From Populus alba (taxonomy: Eukaryota > Streptophyta > Magnoliopsida > Malpighiales > Salicaceae), in contig NC_133301.1 of NCBI RefSeq assembly GCF_005239225.2, positions 6,473,157 to 6,537,156 on the forward strand: a stretch of DNA of 64,000 nucleotides, written 5' to 3'. The position numbers and the translations under genes are program-made. The notes under the pieces were generated by a model. That model worked only from the letters and a program-made list of their open reading frames with translations. It did not search any database and had not been told where the DNA came from. How positions within the stretch are numbered: position 1 is the first letter of the stretch; each line of letters starts with the position of its first letter. Shown here piece by piece: positions 47,342 to 58,640 of this stretch.

Positions 47342-48193
47342 TGACATGGACTAGACCAGAAACACAAGCAAGGACCCATTACATGTTCCAAATAGTCCAA
47401 TAACCCAGTCCAAGACAAAGACATTGAAAAAGCCATTGAATGCATTGGAGTATCAAGAGGAGACTCTAGTACATCTTTTTCATGTGCAAGAGGGGTTCAA
47501 TACAGTCTTATTTGGGGCATGAAGTAAGGACAGCAAAGAAAACAAAAGAATGCTACTAAAACTTGAAAACAACATGGGTAGCTACCTTTTTCTTTTGTTT
47601 CTAGGATTAAAGGGCTGTATGGAAGGCTATAAATAGCCTTGAATCAGTTCTGTAATATTTTACTTCATTCTCTTATTTTCATGGCAGAACAAGGATTTAA
47701 TATTAGGGACTTTATTTTTATTTTGATAGCTATAGTCCAAGGCTTGTTTGGGCTTAATTAATACTTTGTTTTCAGCTAGGATCCAAGGCTTGTTTGAATT
47801 AAGTTATGGGCTTTTCAATTTAGGGTTTTGGGCCAGTTTTGAGTGAACCTTATATAAGTCCACATAAGGGGTCCATTAGGGTTAATTTTTCAAGAACTAT
47901 TTAAACTCATGTAAGCCAAAATTTCGGCAGCTTTGATGATTATTATTCTGAATTTTTTCAGTTTTAACCTATGAGAGTGATTTTTACATTCTTACATTCT
48001 TTTAGTTCTTGAACGAACTGAATCTGACTTAACGAAGATTAACTAGCTTCGTGGCGTCATTCTATTCATTCCAATAATGTTGGTGCCTTGGGGCAGGTTT
48101 CAATTGTGTCACACTCATATCAGACCTATTTCGGGTTTTCGGGATCAGATCTCAATCTTAATTGTGGGTTGCGTGATCACGAGGTTCGAATCA
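47342..48193 (+). repeat. Solo LTR-A, long variant
   Basis: 852 bp from TGACATGGACTAG to TTCGAATCA. It includes the polyprotein-tail homology (about 47345-47525) and the extra segment of the long variant. Flanks TATTT and TAATT match at four of five bases, a probable decayed target duplication. Confidence 0.78.
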
Positions 48194-48899
48194 TAATTTT
48201 TATTGTTTCAATTTTTTTTATGATTTTATATCATTTTAATATACTGATGTAAAAAATAAATTTAAAAGAAATATTATTTTAATATATTTTTAAATAAAAA
48301 ATACTTTGAAAAGCAACTATTATTACAATCATAAAACTATATTACAAGAGGTATACCAAGAAGCAGAATTGGATGGCACGGAATTGAAGTCATGAAAGTA
48401 GATTCAGTTTTTTCTTATACAATGGGGATCTATGATCTATGAAGCATAAGGATTTCTTAACAAATTGAAAAGAAAAAAAATACACAAATAAAGAAACTCA
48501 CCTAAATAACATTTCTTTTTCTAATTGAACCTCAACGAGTTAGATATCTAAATAATTGGGTATAAAGAGAAAAAAAATAAAGGAATTTCCAAGATAACAA
48601 AATTTTAAAAAATAAAGATTTTTACTATTAGGGTTTATTCACGTAAGATAATTTTATATCTCCATGACATTGGAGGAAAAGAAACTAGTATGATAAATCA
48701 AGATGAAAATGAGTCAAAATGTGCCTTTAGATAAAATAGGATGAATAACCTCCATAAAAAAAAAAATAGGTGGAAGTTTTTCCTTGTAGTTTCTTCTTTT
48801 AACATCATTTTAGATTATTTTTGACTGGTTTCAGGTGTTAGATCCAAATTGTATTTTAATTTTCAATTGGCTCAAAACATTCTATTAGTAATAGAACTT
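48194..48899. other. AT-rich DNA, no gene
   Basis: Stretch 48195-48300 resembles the AT-rich repeats at 13.8 and 14.1 kb. The remainder is unassigned. Confidence 0.5.
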
Positions 48900-49990
48900 G
48901 ATACGGTTTAGCCCATGGTTCAGTCTTGGGTTACTCATGATGGGATTTCAGTTGGAAGTTTGGGTTTAAGGGGAAGACCATTCGGCCAAGTAGGGTTTTT
49001 TTTTTTTTTTTTGGTTTTAGCTTGTATTCCATTGGGTTCAGCCATGTTGGGTTTTCACATTGGAATGCATTCGGCCAGGTTGGGTTTTGTTGGTGTTGAT
49101 GGGTTCGATCTAATTATGGAGAAGTTAGTTTCTTTCAAAAGTGATTTGGGCCTTGTAGATTTGCATGAGCTTGGGCTATATGGGGTCTAAAAGTGATTAA
49201 GATTAATTCGGGTGTTGGGTCCTTCTCCTATAAGGATTTGTAAAAAATCCTAGTTAAGTTTGGATTCATGATGGGCGATTACAAAACTGAATTGGAGAGC
49301 GATTATCATGTCTCCATATTGGATAAGGATTCCATATGTAACATGGAGACCACGTGGTGGCATCATGTGGGGGTGAATTCTCCTATTTATTTGTTCATTA
49401 TAAGCAAGGATTCCTTTCCTTCAAGGAGAACAAGAGGCGACCAGATTTGGAATTTCCTAGTTGTTTTCTTTCTTCTCTTTCCAAGATTTTATTACTTTAA
49501 AAGGAGATTATGGAAGGCTTTTGAGAACATTATTTTGACCAAACAAGAGAAGAAAATCAAGCATTTTAAGGCGGAGCATGTTCAAAGCATGGAAAGAGAT
49601 TTAAAAGGGGTGGGGTAAGCACATATTATTCTTATGCAAGTCAAACCCAACTACAAAAGGAAATTAATCAAGCTAAGAACTGTTTTGGGGACTGATTGTT
49701 TTCTTGTATTATTTAGAATATTTTACATAGTTTTTATGCCATTTTAAAATGTTATTTGAACCAAAAGATTTCAGTTTAGGTTCTTAAAGTTTAATTAATG
49801 TTTGTTTTGGCTCAAATTAAATGTTTTAGGTATTAAACTTGTGTTAGCTAAAAGCCTCAAAGATTTGCAACCCAATATGGATTATCTTAAGACTATACAA
49901 TGTTTTCTTTGCTATGAATTTCAACGGCATTCAAATTAATAATATTAATAATATGTTCTTTGTATAACTGATCTTCTAGTGTCAATTTGC
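48900..49990 (+). repeat. LTR-like repeat, unassigned family
   Basis: It begins TGATACGGTTTAGCC, like LTR-E, but then diverges into sequence with repeated TTCGGCCA words and a long T-run at 48998. No partner LTR or coding region is attached. The start and the context suggest a further LTR family; the end is uncertain. Confidence 0.4.
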
Positions 49991-50159
49991 GAATTTCAAC
50001 ACCTCTAGTTTTTAGTTATAGATTAACTCTGACCAAGATTCTCAAACTTGATTTTTTTATTTTCTTGAGAAAATATCATTGTTATTGGGGAATGCTTGCC
50101 TATAAAATCAAGAGAAGTTTGCATCATAACTTGCAATCAAGGAAGACCAGAGTCAATAC

Positions 50160-51110
50160 AATGTGAAGTCTAATGTCAAGAAAAGCACGTTATAGAACCC
50201 TTCAAACAATTTTGAATCGACAGCAGCTGAAATGTTTGGCATTTTCTCCTTCCAATGATAAGAGGGATGGTTCACATATTACCTTTTGTTTCATGTTTTG
50301 ATGGATTTCTGATAGATTTGGTATAAGAATCTTTGATCTTTGCTGCACGAGTTTTGTTTTATACTAAGCATGATGCACACTTAGCATTATTGTATTGTAA
50401 TATGCTAATTAGTAAAAATGATATGACTTCAATGACATTAACATGTTTTTTTCCATTTCTTTTTCTAAATGTGATTGAAGTTAGGGATAAGAATTTCAAG
50501 ATCAATATTCTGTCAAAAGAGTATCAGCAAATTTGCAGGTCAATAGGCTTGATGCTCTGGGAGTCAGCTCGAATGATGACTTCGGTGCTCGAAGGAAATC
50601 CAACTATTGTTTAGGGGGGGAAAGGTGTTAGAATTAGTTGTGGTCAAATCAGCTGACCTCGTAGTTGCTAATGATGGGGACAAAAAAGCACTTGAACTAT
50701 TGGCCCAGAATGTTTATTCTAAGCTACAGCCATCACTTGCAAAACGGATTATGAAGAGATTGGGGTGGGAAAATAGAGAACATATAGAAGCCATAAAGGA
50801 ACTCCATTCTGGAGGTTTTGAAGTCATAATTGGCACGGATGTTACATACATTCCTGATGCTATTTTGCTTTTGTTTGCCACTGCGATGGAATTAAAATCA
50901 TGTGACAGCAACGGTGGAGGAGACAAGGAACAGGCTCTAATTCTCTGCCTTATCTTCCGCCGAGTCGAAGAGAACCATCCTTACTTTCAGCTGCATCTCA
51001 AATTGGTTTTAAGTTGGTTGATAAATGGCCAACAGGAATTCCATCTAATCCATCTCAAAGCATTGTAGGCTCTTGGTTTCAAGAGGATCAGCCCAACATC
51101 AAGTATAATT
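50160..51110 (+). pseudogene. Methyltransferase remnant, C-terminal domain
   Basis: This continues the gene at 44683. A linker piece (STAAEMFGI near 50215-50240) is followed by IEVRDKNFKINILSKEYQQI, then LMLWESARMMTSVLEGNPTI. A TAG lies near 50610. The methyltransferase core follows (GGKVLELV, VKSADLVVANDGDKKALELL, GFEVIIGTDVTYIPDAILLL, ALILCLIFRRVEE). The glycine-rich SAM-binding motif I expected after LELG is missing: LELV runs straight into VKSADLV. A later frameshift near 50970 carries the end (KLVDKWPTGIPSNPSQSIV) to about 51090. The family assignment is from motif memory. Confidence 0.78.
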
Positions 51111-51972
51111 ATGCCAATGATTTATTAGAGGTGCCAATTGGATCCAATTATAAAAGCTAGGACAAAGAAGCTTAAAGAAGCATTAAATGAGCTTGTTCAG
51201 AACATATGAAGCAAGATGGATCTAGAGGGGCTTGGGACATTTAAGGAGCATGATGGACAACCTTTAATTAATCTAATTCAGGTTCAAAAAGAGCCCAATT
51301 CGTGTGGAACAAGTGGCTAATGTCCCCATCCCAGCCTTGTTAGCCTTTTTTTTTTTTTCCCTAATGCTACAAGAATAGAAAGTCAGCAATTTATTTTCCT
51401 AAATAAGGAAGTTGGCCAAATACTGTTCCTAAAAAGGTGATGATTATTTACTACTTTTCTTAACCTAGAAAGGAAAGTAATTAACTCAACAACAAATGAG
51501 GAAATTAGTTTTCTTATTTGTCCAAGTTAAACAAGGAGATCCAAGCTAATCAAGGACATCAAAAAAGGGTAACAACACAAATTTTCAAATCAGATTGCCT
51601 CGTAGTTTATTTGAGACTTCTTAAGAGTGACAAAATCTAATTGTAGCATATTTAAGATGATAATTTTTGGATTTTTTATAATTTTTTATTATTTTCTTCT
51701 TAGTCTTTGGGTTATTATTACTTATTTGGGTCACTTGTAAGAGGGCTCCATTAGGGTTTTCTTTAAGTCTAGAGTCAATATAAATAAATACATAATCATT
51801 TATGTAAGGGTTAGACAATTCAAATTAATAAAACTTCTTGTTTGCCGCACTTTTTGTTGTTGGTGAGATACTATCCCTTCATTGGTTCTATAAAGAACTG
51901 AAAAACAACCTTATCGAAGAATAACTAACTTTGTGGGTCATCCTTATACTTCTCGTCTGTGAATCAATATTT
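51111..51972 (+). repeat. LTR fragment encoding a pol tail, joined to LTR-D 3' part
   Basis: Near 51140-51290 the plus strand reads ARTKKLKEALNELVQN, then LINLIQVQKEPNS, a polyprotein-tail motif like those in the gypsy-A and gypsy-B LTRs but from another family. From about 51590 to 51972 the sequence follows the LTR-D 3' half. It is cut where a minus-strand LTR-A fragment starts. Confidence 0.6.
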
Positions 51973-52320
51973 AAAAGGCACCAACACTATTGGAATGAGT
52001 AAAATGACGCAATGAATCCAATTAATCTTTGATAAGTCAAGTTCAATTCGTTCAAGAATTGAAGAATGTAAGAATCACTTTCACACCCTTAAAACTAAAA
52101 AATTCAGAAGTAATATTCATCAATGGCTTCGAAATATTGATTACATGAGTTTAAATAGTTCTTGAAAATTAACCCTAATGAACCCCTTATGTGGACTTAC
52201 ATGAGCTCTACTCAAAACTGATCCAAAAGCCCTAAATTGAAAAGCCCATAACCTGATCCAAACAAGCCTTAGATCTTAGCTGAAAAACAAAATATTAATT
52301 AAGACCAAACATGAAAGAAA
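51973..52320 (-). repeat. LTR-A fragment, minus strand
   Basis: The middle of LTR-A in reverse (AAGGCACCAACACTATTGG onward). Both ends are missing. Confidence 0.78.
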
Positions 52321-53538
52321 ATAATAAAAATAATTAATTTTTCAATTAAATACTAGCCATTAGCCTTCGCAATGCAATCCAATTATAATTTTTAGTCTCG
52401 AAAATCAATAAATTATACTGAAAATAAAGCAAAACAAAAACTACGATTATAATTTTGCGAATAGCAATGCAAATTCGTATGAATTGTGAACAAAACGAGG
52501 ACACAAAATAAAAAGAAGAAAATACTTGTGAAGACAATTACTTGACTCCTAAATGACCCAATTATAATAAAAAGAACAAGATTTTGACAAAAACATATGG
52601 TAAGGAACACGTTTTTTGGAACTCATGCAAATCTAACATGTTACGCAATTTTTTACGTAAATAGAATTGAAACCCAGACCAAACTATCTTGAAATGACAT
52701 CAATTTTAATATTTAGAAATTCTAATACCAAAACAAACAACAAAGCTTTTTTCATAGGTCATTCTCTTATGTCTAGATTTCCAAACCCTTGTATGATTAG
52801 TTTGTGGTAAAATTGAACCTCAAATTAAGATCTCAAGCAAATGATATCAAAATAAGCCCAAATTTAATTTGTGGTGTGATCTCACACAAAATAAATAGAA
52901 TATGGAGTTTCAATGGATAATGAGGTGTTTGCCTATAGTTCACTAAGAGTTATGTTTCTATAGAAGAATTGAACCTCAAATTAAAAATCTCAAAAGCACA
53001 TGATATCAAAATAAGATCAAATTTAATATATGGTGTGATCTCACCCCCCCTGACACAGAATATGAAGTTTGAATATATTCTAAAACTTTGTGTTTCTGCA
53101 GCAAAATTGAATCATCCTTTAAATTTCATCTAATCTCTCTTTATAGATGACGCAAACACAAAGAATAAGAAGATGAATGATGCAAACACTGAAAATCTTG
53201 GGTATGCCCATTATAAATCTTGGGTATGCTCATTGACTTTGGAGGGTCAATAACATGGACTCTTAATTTGATGTTTAGCTGGTTGTTTTTGTACCCCTAG
53301 CATATCTAGTTGGTCCAAGTTTTTGTTTTGTTGTGGCTAGCCTGTAGCCATTTGTTGGTTTTTGTTTCTGTCCTCATTGTAAATCTTGGGTATGCCCATT
53401 ATATTCTTTGTATCATTTTCTTTTAATACATAAGTCAGCTTACCAAAAAAAAATGATGCAAACACTGAAAAACATAAAGGAACACTATAAAAGAAAACAA
53501 AAATAACAAAAGGATATGACCTTGTTTTAGAGCCTAGC
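52321..53538 (-). other. Gypsy-A-type leader, minus strand, with insertions
   Basis: The reverse complement of a gypsy-A leader, ending near its primer site, where element E is inserted (duplication CTAGC, 53534-53538 and 56806-56810). A LINE tail is inserted at 53196-53451. The matching minus-strand LTR continues at 56823. Confidence 0.82.
53196..53451 (+). mobile_element. LINE 3' tail insertion, 256 bp
   Basis: This is the last part of the LINE 3' UTR ending in an A-run. It is flanked by a 20 bp duplication (starting AATGATGCAAACACTG) at 53176-53195 and 53452-53471. The first 40 bases repeat the phrase CTTGGGTATGCCCATTATA, which also occurs near the tail, so the 5' end carries an internal duplication. 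It is a 5'-truncated insertion in a gypsy leader. Confidence 0.92.
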
Positions 53539-54483
53539 TGATACGGTTCAGCCCTGTGATACAACCCAAGTAAGGTCAGATTCGGATTTTGGTGTAAAAA
53601 GCGCAACAGTCCAGGTTTACGGCAACAGTCATAATTCTCAATCCGACTGTTGGATCGAGCTAATATTTTATGTGGATTCTCCAGACATATCTTACTACCT
53701 TGGGTTAAAATTGCAGGTCAATCGGAGTTCGGTAAGGCACCCCAATACTGGTCAACAGAGGCTGTACGGATTTTGTTATTTACTTCCATTTGACTTGTGG
53801 ACTTCCTATTTGATTAGGATTCTTTTCCTCCAAGGATGTGGGAGCTGGTTTTGGGAATTTCCTAGTTCCACAAGGATCTTTAATGAGTTGCAATATAATC
53901 TCCTAGTGTGGCAAGGATTCATTAATGTTTCAGAATCCTTTTCTTATAAGGATTCCTTATTCATCCTAGCTACACAAGGAAAAAAGGGCTGGTGGTGTTT
54001 AAGGACAAGTTACTTATTTTTATTATTTTCTTTAATGTTTGGGCTTAAATAAAACTTTGTTTTGAGCTAGGGTCCAAGGCTTGTTTGGATCAGCTTATGG
54101 GCTTTTCAGTTTAGGGTTTTGGGCCAGTTTTGAGTGGACCTCATATAAGTCCACATAAGGGGTCCATTAGGGTTAACTTTTCAAGAACTATTTAAACTCA
54201 TGTAAGCCACAATTTCAGCAGCTTTGGATGATTATTATTCTGAATTTTTCAGTTTTAACGTGTGAGAGTGATTCTTGCATTCTTCAGTTCTTGAACGAAC
54301 TGAATCTGACTTATCGAAGATTAACTGGCTTCATGGCGTCATTCTACTCATTCCAATAGTGTTGGTGCCTTGGGGCAGGTTTCCATTGTGTCGCACTCAT
54401 ATCAGACCTATTTCGGCTTTCCGGGATCAGATCTCAATCTTGATTGTGGGTTGCGTGACCACGTGATCACGAGGTTCGTATCA
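53539..54483 (+). repeat. Element E 5' LTR (LTR-E)
   Basis: 945 bp, TGATACGG...TTCGTATCA. The first 510 bp resemble the LTR-D 5' half, and the last 430 bp are nearly identical to the gypsy-A LTR. A mosaic origin is the simplest reading. Confidence 0.92.
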
Positions 54484-54485
54484 GT

Positions 54486-54497
54486 TGGTATCAGAGC
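54486..54497 (+). other. Element E primer-binding site
   Basis: TGGTATCAGAGC, two bases after the LTR, identical to that of gypsy-A and gypsy-B. Confidence 0.92.
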
Positions 54498-55507
54498 TAG
54501 GCTCCGAAATAAGGTCATATCATTCTGTTATTTTCGTTTTTTTTAGTGTCCCTTAAGTTTTTCAGTGTTTGCATCCATCTTCTTGTTCTTCGTGTCTGTG
54601 TCATCTAAGCAAAAAAAAAAAAACAAAAAAAGTTTATATTTCATCTTGTTACTGTCTCTAATCATATCAGTTTGTTTAAAAAAAAAATCAGAAAGAAATA
54701 GACAAAAGAGTGATTAGTTGAAATTTAAAGGATCATTTAATTTTTGCCGCAGAAACACAAATCTTGGTGAACCATAAGCAAACCACCTCGGAATCAATTT
54801 AAACTTCATATTCAGTCTATTGGGGGTGGGATCGCATGATATATCAAAGTTGGGCTTATTCTGATATTATTTGCTTGAGATTTTAATTCGAGTTTCAATT
54901 CTGCCGCAGAAACACTACTATTAGTGAGCCGTAAGAAAAACACCTTAGAATCAGTTGAAACTTCATATTATGTGTATTGTGGATGAGATCGCACCATATC
55001 TTGAATTTGGGCATATTTTGATTCTGGCTTCTGGAGGTTTTAATTGGAAGATCACTTCTGCCGCAAACTGATCATACGAGTTTGGGTACCTAGAAATAAG
55101 AGAACGGCCTATAAATTGATTTTTGGTGATTTCATAGTATTGTAATAATAAAAATTAAATTCGAGGTCATTTGGATATCGGTTTCTTTAGGTTCCCTGAA
55201 TTAGGTCTTGTTTTGTCGCAACAGGTCTGTTTGGTGTTATCTTTCAAAACTTGTTTTGTTTCTGTTGATTTCGTTCCTGCCATTATACTATCATCATATT
55301 TTGATATTTGGTTGTTGTTTGAGTCATTTTCATCACCCTCGCATTAGTTTGTTTTTCGGTAAGTTCTGGTCCAAACAAAAGTCAGATTTGTATTCTCGAG
55401 TCTAAATCAATGTTCTTCATGCTATAAACTCTATTCTTGTCGTCGTCTTCTTGTTTTTTTCCCCTATCTGTGTCATGTATTCACTAAGGGAGAGGTAACA
55501 GAGGAGG
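54498..55507 (+). other. Element E leader
   Basis: The first 650 bp follow the gypsy-A leader, including the CTGCCGCA units. From about 55150 to 55507 the sequence diverges from gypsy-A and I cannot place it. Confidence 0.75.
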
Positions 55508-55830
55508 ATTGTAGATCAACGATGCGAAATACTAAGCCATGGTTTGGGGGTTCTAGAACGAGAAGTTGACAAGTGTAGAAGATTATTCTATGATCTTGAA
55601 GCTTCATGGGAAAAAGAGGTACAACGCCAAAAGGATGAAAGACGAAGGAGAATCGCTGTGGTTACCCTTCAAAAGTATGCACGCAAGTGGTTAGTACGGT
55701 GTGCTTATTTGAAATTCTTGTCAGTCACTACTTCTATACAGTGTTGTTGGAGAAAGGTGTTAGCAATAAGGGGATTCCGAAGGCTTAAACAAGAGGCTAC
55801 TGAAGTCACCATTAATGCTATTCAAGATTC
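55508..55830 (+). pseudogene. Captured IQ-motif segment, myosin XI-like
   Basis: An open frame runs unbroken into the 3' LTR. Its first 55 or so residues are charged (EREVDKCRRLFYDLEASW) and of unknown source. They are followed by two IQ motifs, LQKYARKWLVR and IQCCWRKVLAIRGFRRLKQEA. The last phrase is typical of the neck of plant class XI myosins, where calmodulin-like light chains bind. No retroelement protein has these motifs. The code is continuous, with no intron visible, which suggests capture from a spliced transcript. After about 55830 it joins a gypsy polyprotein end (DSRANLLEEGGND). No in-frame ATG is obvious at the 5' side. It is probably not a functional gene. Confidence 0.78.
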
Positions 55831-55846
55831 GAGGGCGAATCTTCTT

Positions 55847-55860
55847 GAAGAGGGAGGGAA
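55847..55860 (+). other. Element E polypurine tract
   Basis: GAAGAGGGAGGGAA directly before the 3' LTR. Confidence 0.88.
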
Positions 55861-56805
55861 TGATACGGTTCAGCCCTGTGATACAACCCAAGTAAGGTCA
55901 GATTCGGATTTTGGCGTAAAAAGCGCAACAGTCCAGGTTTACGGCAACAGTCATAATTCTCAATCCGACCGTTGGATCGGGCTAATATTTTATGTGGACT
56001 CTCCAGACATATCTTACTCCCTTGGGTTAAAATTGCAGGTCAATCGGAGTTCGGTAAGGCACCCCAATACTGGTCAACAGAGGCTGTACGAATTTTGTTA
56101 TTTACTTCCATTTGACTTGTGGACTTCCTATTTGATTAGGATTCTTTTCCTCCAAGGATGTGGGAGCTGGTTTTGGGAATTTCCTAGTTCCACAAGGATC
56201 TTTAATGAGTTGCAATATAATCTCCTAGTGTGGCAAGGATTCATTAATGTTTCAGAATCCTTTTCTTATAAGGATTCCTTATTCATCCTAGCTACACAAG
56301 GAAAGAAGGGCTGGTGGTGTTTAAGGACAAGTTACTTATTTTTATTATTTTCTTTAATGTTTGGGCTTAATTAAAACTTTGTTTTGATCTAGGGTCCAAG
56401 GCTTGTTTGGATCAGCTTATGGGCTTTTCAGTTTAGGGTTTTGGGCCAATTTTGAGTAGACCTCATATAAGTCCACATAAGGGGTCCATTAGGGTTAACT
56501 TTTCAAGAACTATTTAAACTCATGTAAGCCACAATTTCAGCAGCTTTGGATGATTAGTATTCTGAATTTTTCAGTTTTAACGTGTGAGAGTGATTCTTGC
56601 ATTCTTCAGTTCTTGAACGAACTGAATCTGACTTATCGAAGATTAACTGGCTTCGTGGCGTCATTCTACTCATTCCAATAGTGTTGGTGCCTTGGGGCAG
56701 GTTTCCATTGTGTCGCACTCATATCAGACCTATTTCGGCTTTCCGGGATCAGATCTCAATCTTGATTGTGGGTTGCGTGACCACGTGATCACAAGGTTCG
56801 CATCA
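55861..56805 (+). repeat. Element E 3' LTR
   Basis: 945 bp, about 15 substitutions from the 5' LTR (about 1.6%), with target duplication CTAGC following at 56806-56810. Confidence 0.92.
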
Positions 56806-56810
56806 CTAGC

Positions 56811-57300
56811 TTTGATACCAACTAATGTGAACCACGTGGTCACGCAACCCACAATCAAGATTGAGATCTGATCCTGGAAAGCCAAAATAGGTCTGATAGG
56901 AGTGTGACAAAATAGAAATCTTTCCCAATGCACCAGCACTATTGAAATGAGTAGAATGATGCCAAGAAGTTAGTTTAATCTTTGATAAGGCAGACGCATT
57001 TTCATTCAAGAATTGAAAGAATGCAAGAATTACTCTCATATGATAAAACTAAAAAATTTAGAAGTAATATTCATCAATGACTTTGAAATTTTGGTTAAAT
57101 GAGTTTAAATAATTCTTAAAAAATTAACTCTAATGGACCTTTTATGTGGACTTAGATGAGGTCCACTCAAAACTTACCCAAAAACCCTAAAACAAAAAAG
57201 ACTATAACATGATCCAAACAAGCCTTGATTCTAGTTGAAAAATAAAATATTAATTAAGAACAAAACATGAAAGAAAATAATAAAAATAATTAATGTCATT
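56811..57300 (-). repeat. Minus-strand LTR-A after element E
   Basis: The rest of the primer site and then, from 56823, LTR-A in reverse. It belongs to the same minus-strand gypsy copy as the leader at 52321-53538; element E landed in its primer site. The distal part is truncated near 57300. Confidence 0.8.
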
Positions 57301-58200
57301 AAATACCACCAGCCCTTCTTTCTTGTGTAGCTAGGATGAATAAGGAATTCTTATAAGAAAAGGATTATGAAATATTAATTAATACCTGTTCTGACCTATA
57401 TCGCAAGTCCTTCTCAAACTTTGATTCACTTGAAATTTTACCCGAACATAAACCAATACCTTTGGGATCTTTAGGTCAAGTTTTAGCTCACTCCAACGGT
57501 TAGATTTGGAGTAATGTTCAAAAGCGTAAAACATGGTCACATAACCCACACGCAAAGACACCAATTTCCGGAAAGCCAAGTAAATCAGGTTTGATAGGAG
57601 TGACACAAAGATAATTTGTACTTAGGCGCCAGCACTATTGGAAACGGAAAACCCCCACCCAATGAATATTGATTCGTGAACAAGTATAAGGATGACACCA
57701 AGAAGACAGTTGTTCTTCGATCAGTCGTTTATCAGTTTTTTAGAGAACCATGGAAGAAAGATTATTGCACCAACACACACACACACACACACAAAGTGCA
57801 ACAAACAAGAAGTTTTATTAATCTGAATTGTTTAACTTACATGTCTGGTTATGCCTTTATTTATTCTGACTCTAGATAAATCCTAATGGACCCCTTCTAT
57901 GATGCCCACTTACAATTAAACCCAAATAATATAAATAAACCCTAAACTAAGAATAAAATAATAATAAAAATAATAAAATCTGAATTTAATATCCTAAATA
58001 TAATAGGATCAGATTTTTTGCTCTTTAAAAGTCCCATATAAGTTAAGTTCAAATCTGAAGGTAGAATTAATTTTGAAGTCTTCTTCTTTTTTTTTAGCTA
58101 GGATGAATAACGAATCTTTGTAAGAAAAGGATTCTAAAACATTTATAAATCCTAGCCACACTTTGGAACTATGTTGCAGCCCATTAAAGATCTTGTAAGC
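57301..58200 (-). repeat. LTR-E and LTR-D fragments, minus strand
   Basis: 57301-57385 follows LTR-E in reverse. From about 57530 to 58200 LTR-D is followed in reverse, from its 3' half into its 5' half. A (CA)n microsatellite of about eleven units lies at 57773-57793. No coding sequence is present. Confidence 0.65.
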
Positions 58201-58640
58201 CTAAGTTTCATTAGTCATTGATGAATAACAATTATGAATTTTTCAGTTTTAACGTGTGAGAGAGATTCTTGCATTCTTTGGTTCTTGAATGAATTGAATC
58301 TAACTTATCAAAGATTAACTGCCTCTCTGCCTTCATTCAACTTCATTCCAATAATATTATTGCCTTGGGACAAGTTTCTATTGTGTCACATTCCAATAGG
58401 TCATTTTGATATTGTTAGGTCTTAGTTTCAATTTTGGTTCTTTAAGATTACATAACAGGTAAGATTTGCATTAACTCCCAAAACATGTTTGTCTTATATT
58501 TGTTTTGACCAAATTACTTTGTTTCTATTATATTGGGGTTATTTAGAAGTTAAATATGTGTCTTCATTAATTTTTGTTTTTGTTTTATTTCGTATCTTTG
58601 TTTCGTCCACAATTCGTATGAATTTGCATTGCTACTATTC
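58201..58640 (+). repeat. LTR-A fragment and leader-like sequence, plus strand
   Basis: From about 58205 to 58395 the LTR-A R/U5 region is followed in the plus direction, then a jump leads to leader sequence resembling 16440-16760. It is a deleted copy. Confidence 0.65.

Larger units (their letters stand above)
53539..56805 (+). mobile_element. Element E: non-autonomous LTR retrotransposon with captured host gene piece
   Basis: This 3267 bp element has two 945 bp LTRs (about 15 differences), the perfect duplication CTAGC on both sides, a primer site at 54486-54497 and a polypurine tract at 55847-55860. The internal part is only 1.38 kb: leader sequence related to gypsy-A, then a stretch encoding two IQ motifs, then the last few codons of a gypsy polyprotein. 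There is no protease, RT, RNase H or integrase. It would need enzymes supplied in trans. Confidence 0.93.

Noticed and set aside
49268..49618. A 116-codon frame in the LTR-like repeat.
   Set aside because: No recognisable domain, and it lies in sequence that looks like an LTR; retained only as part of the repeat.
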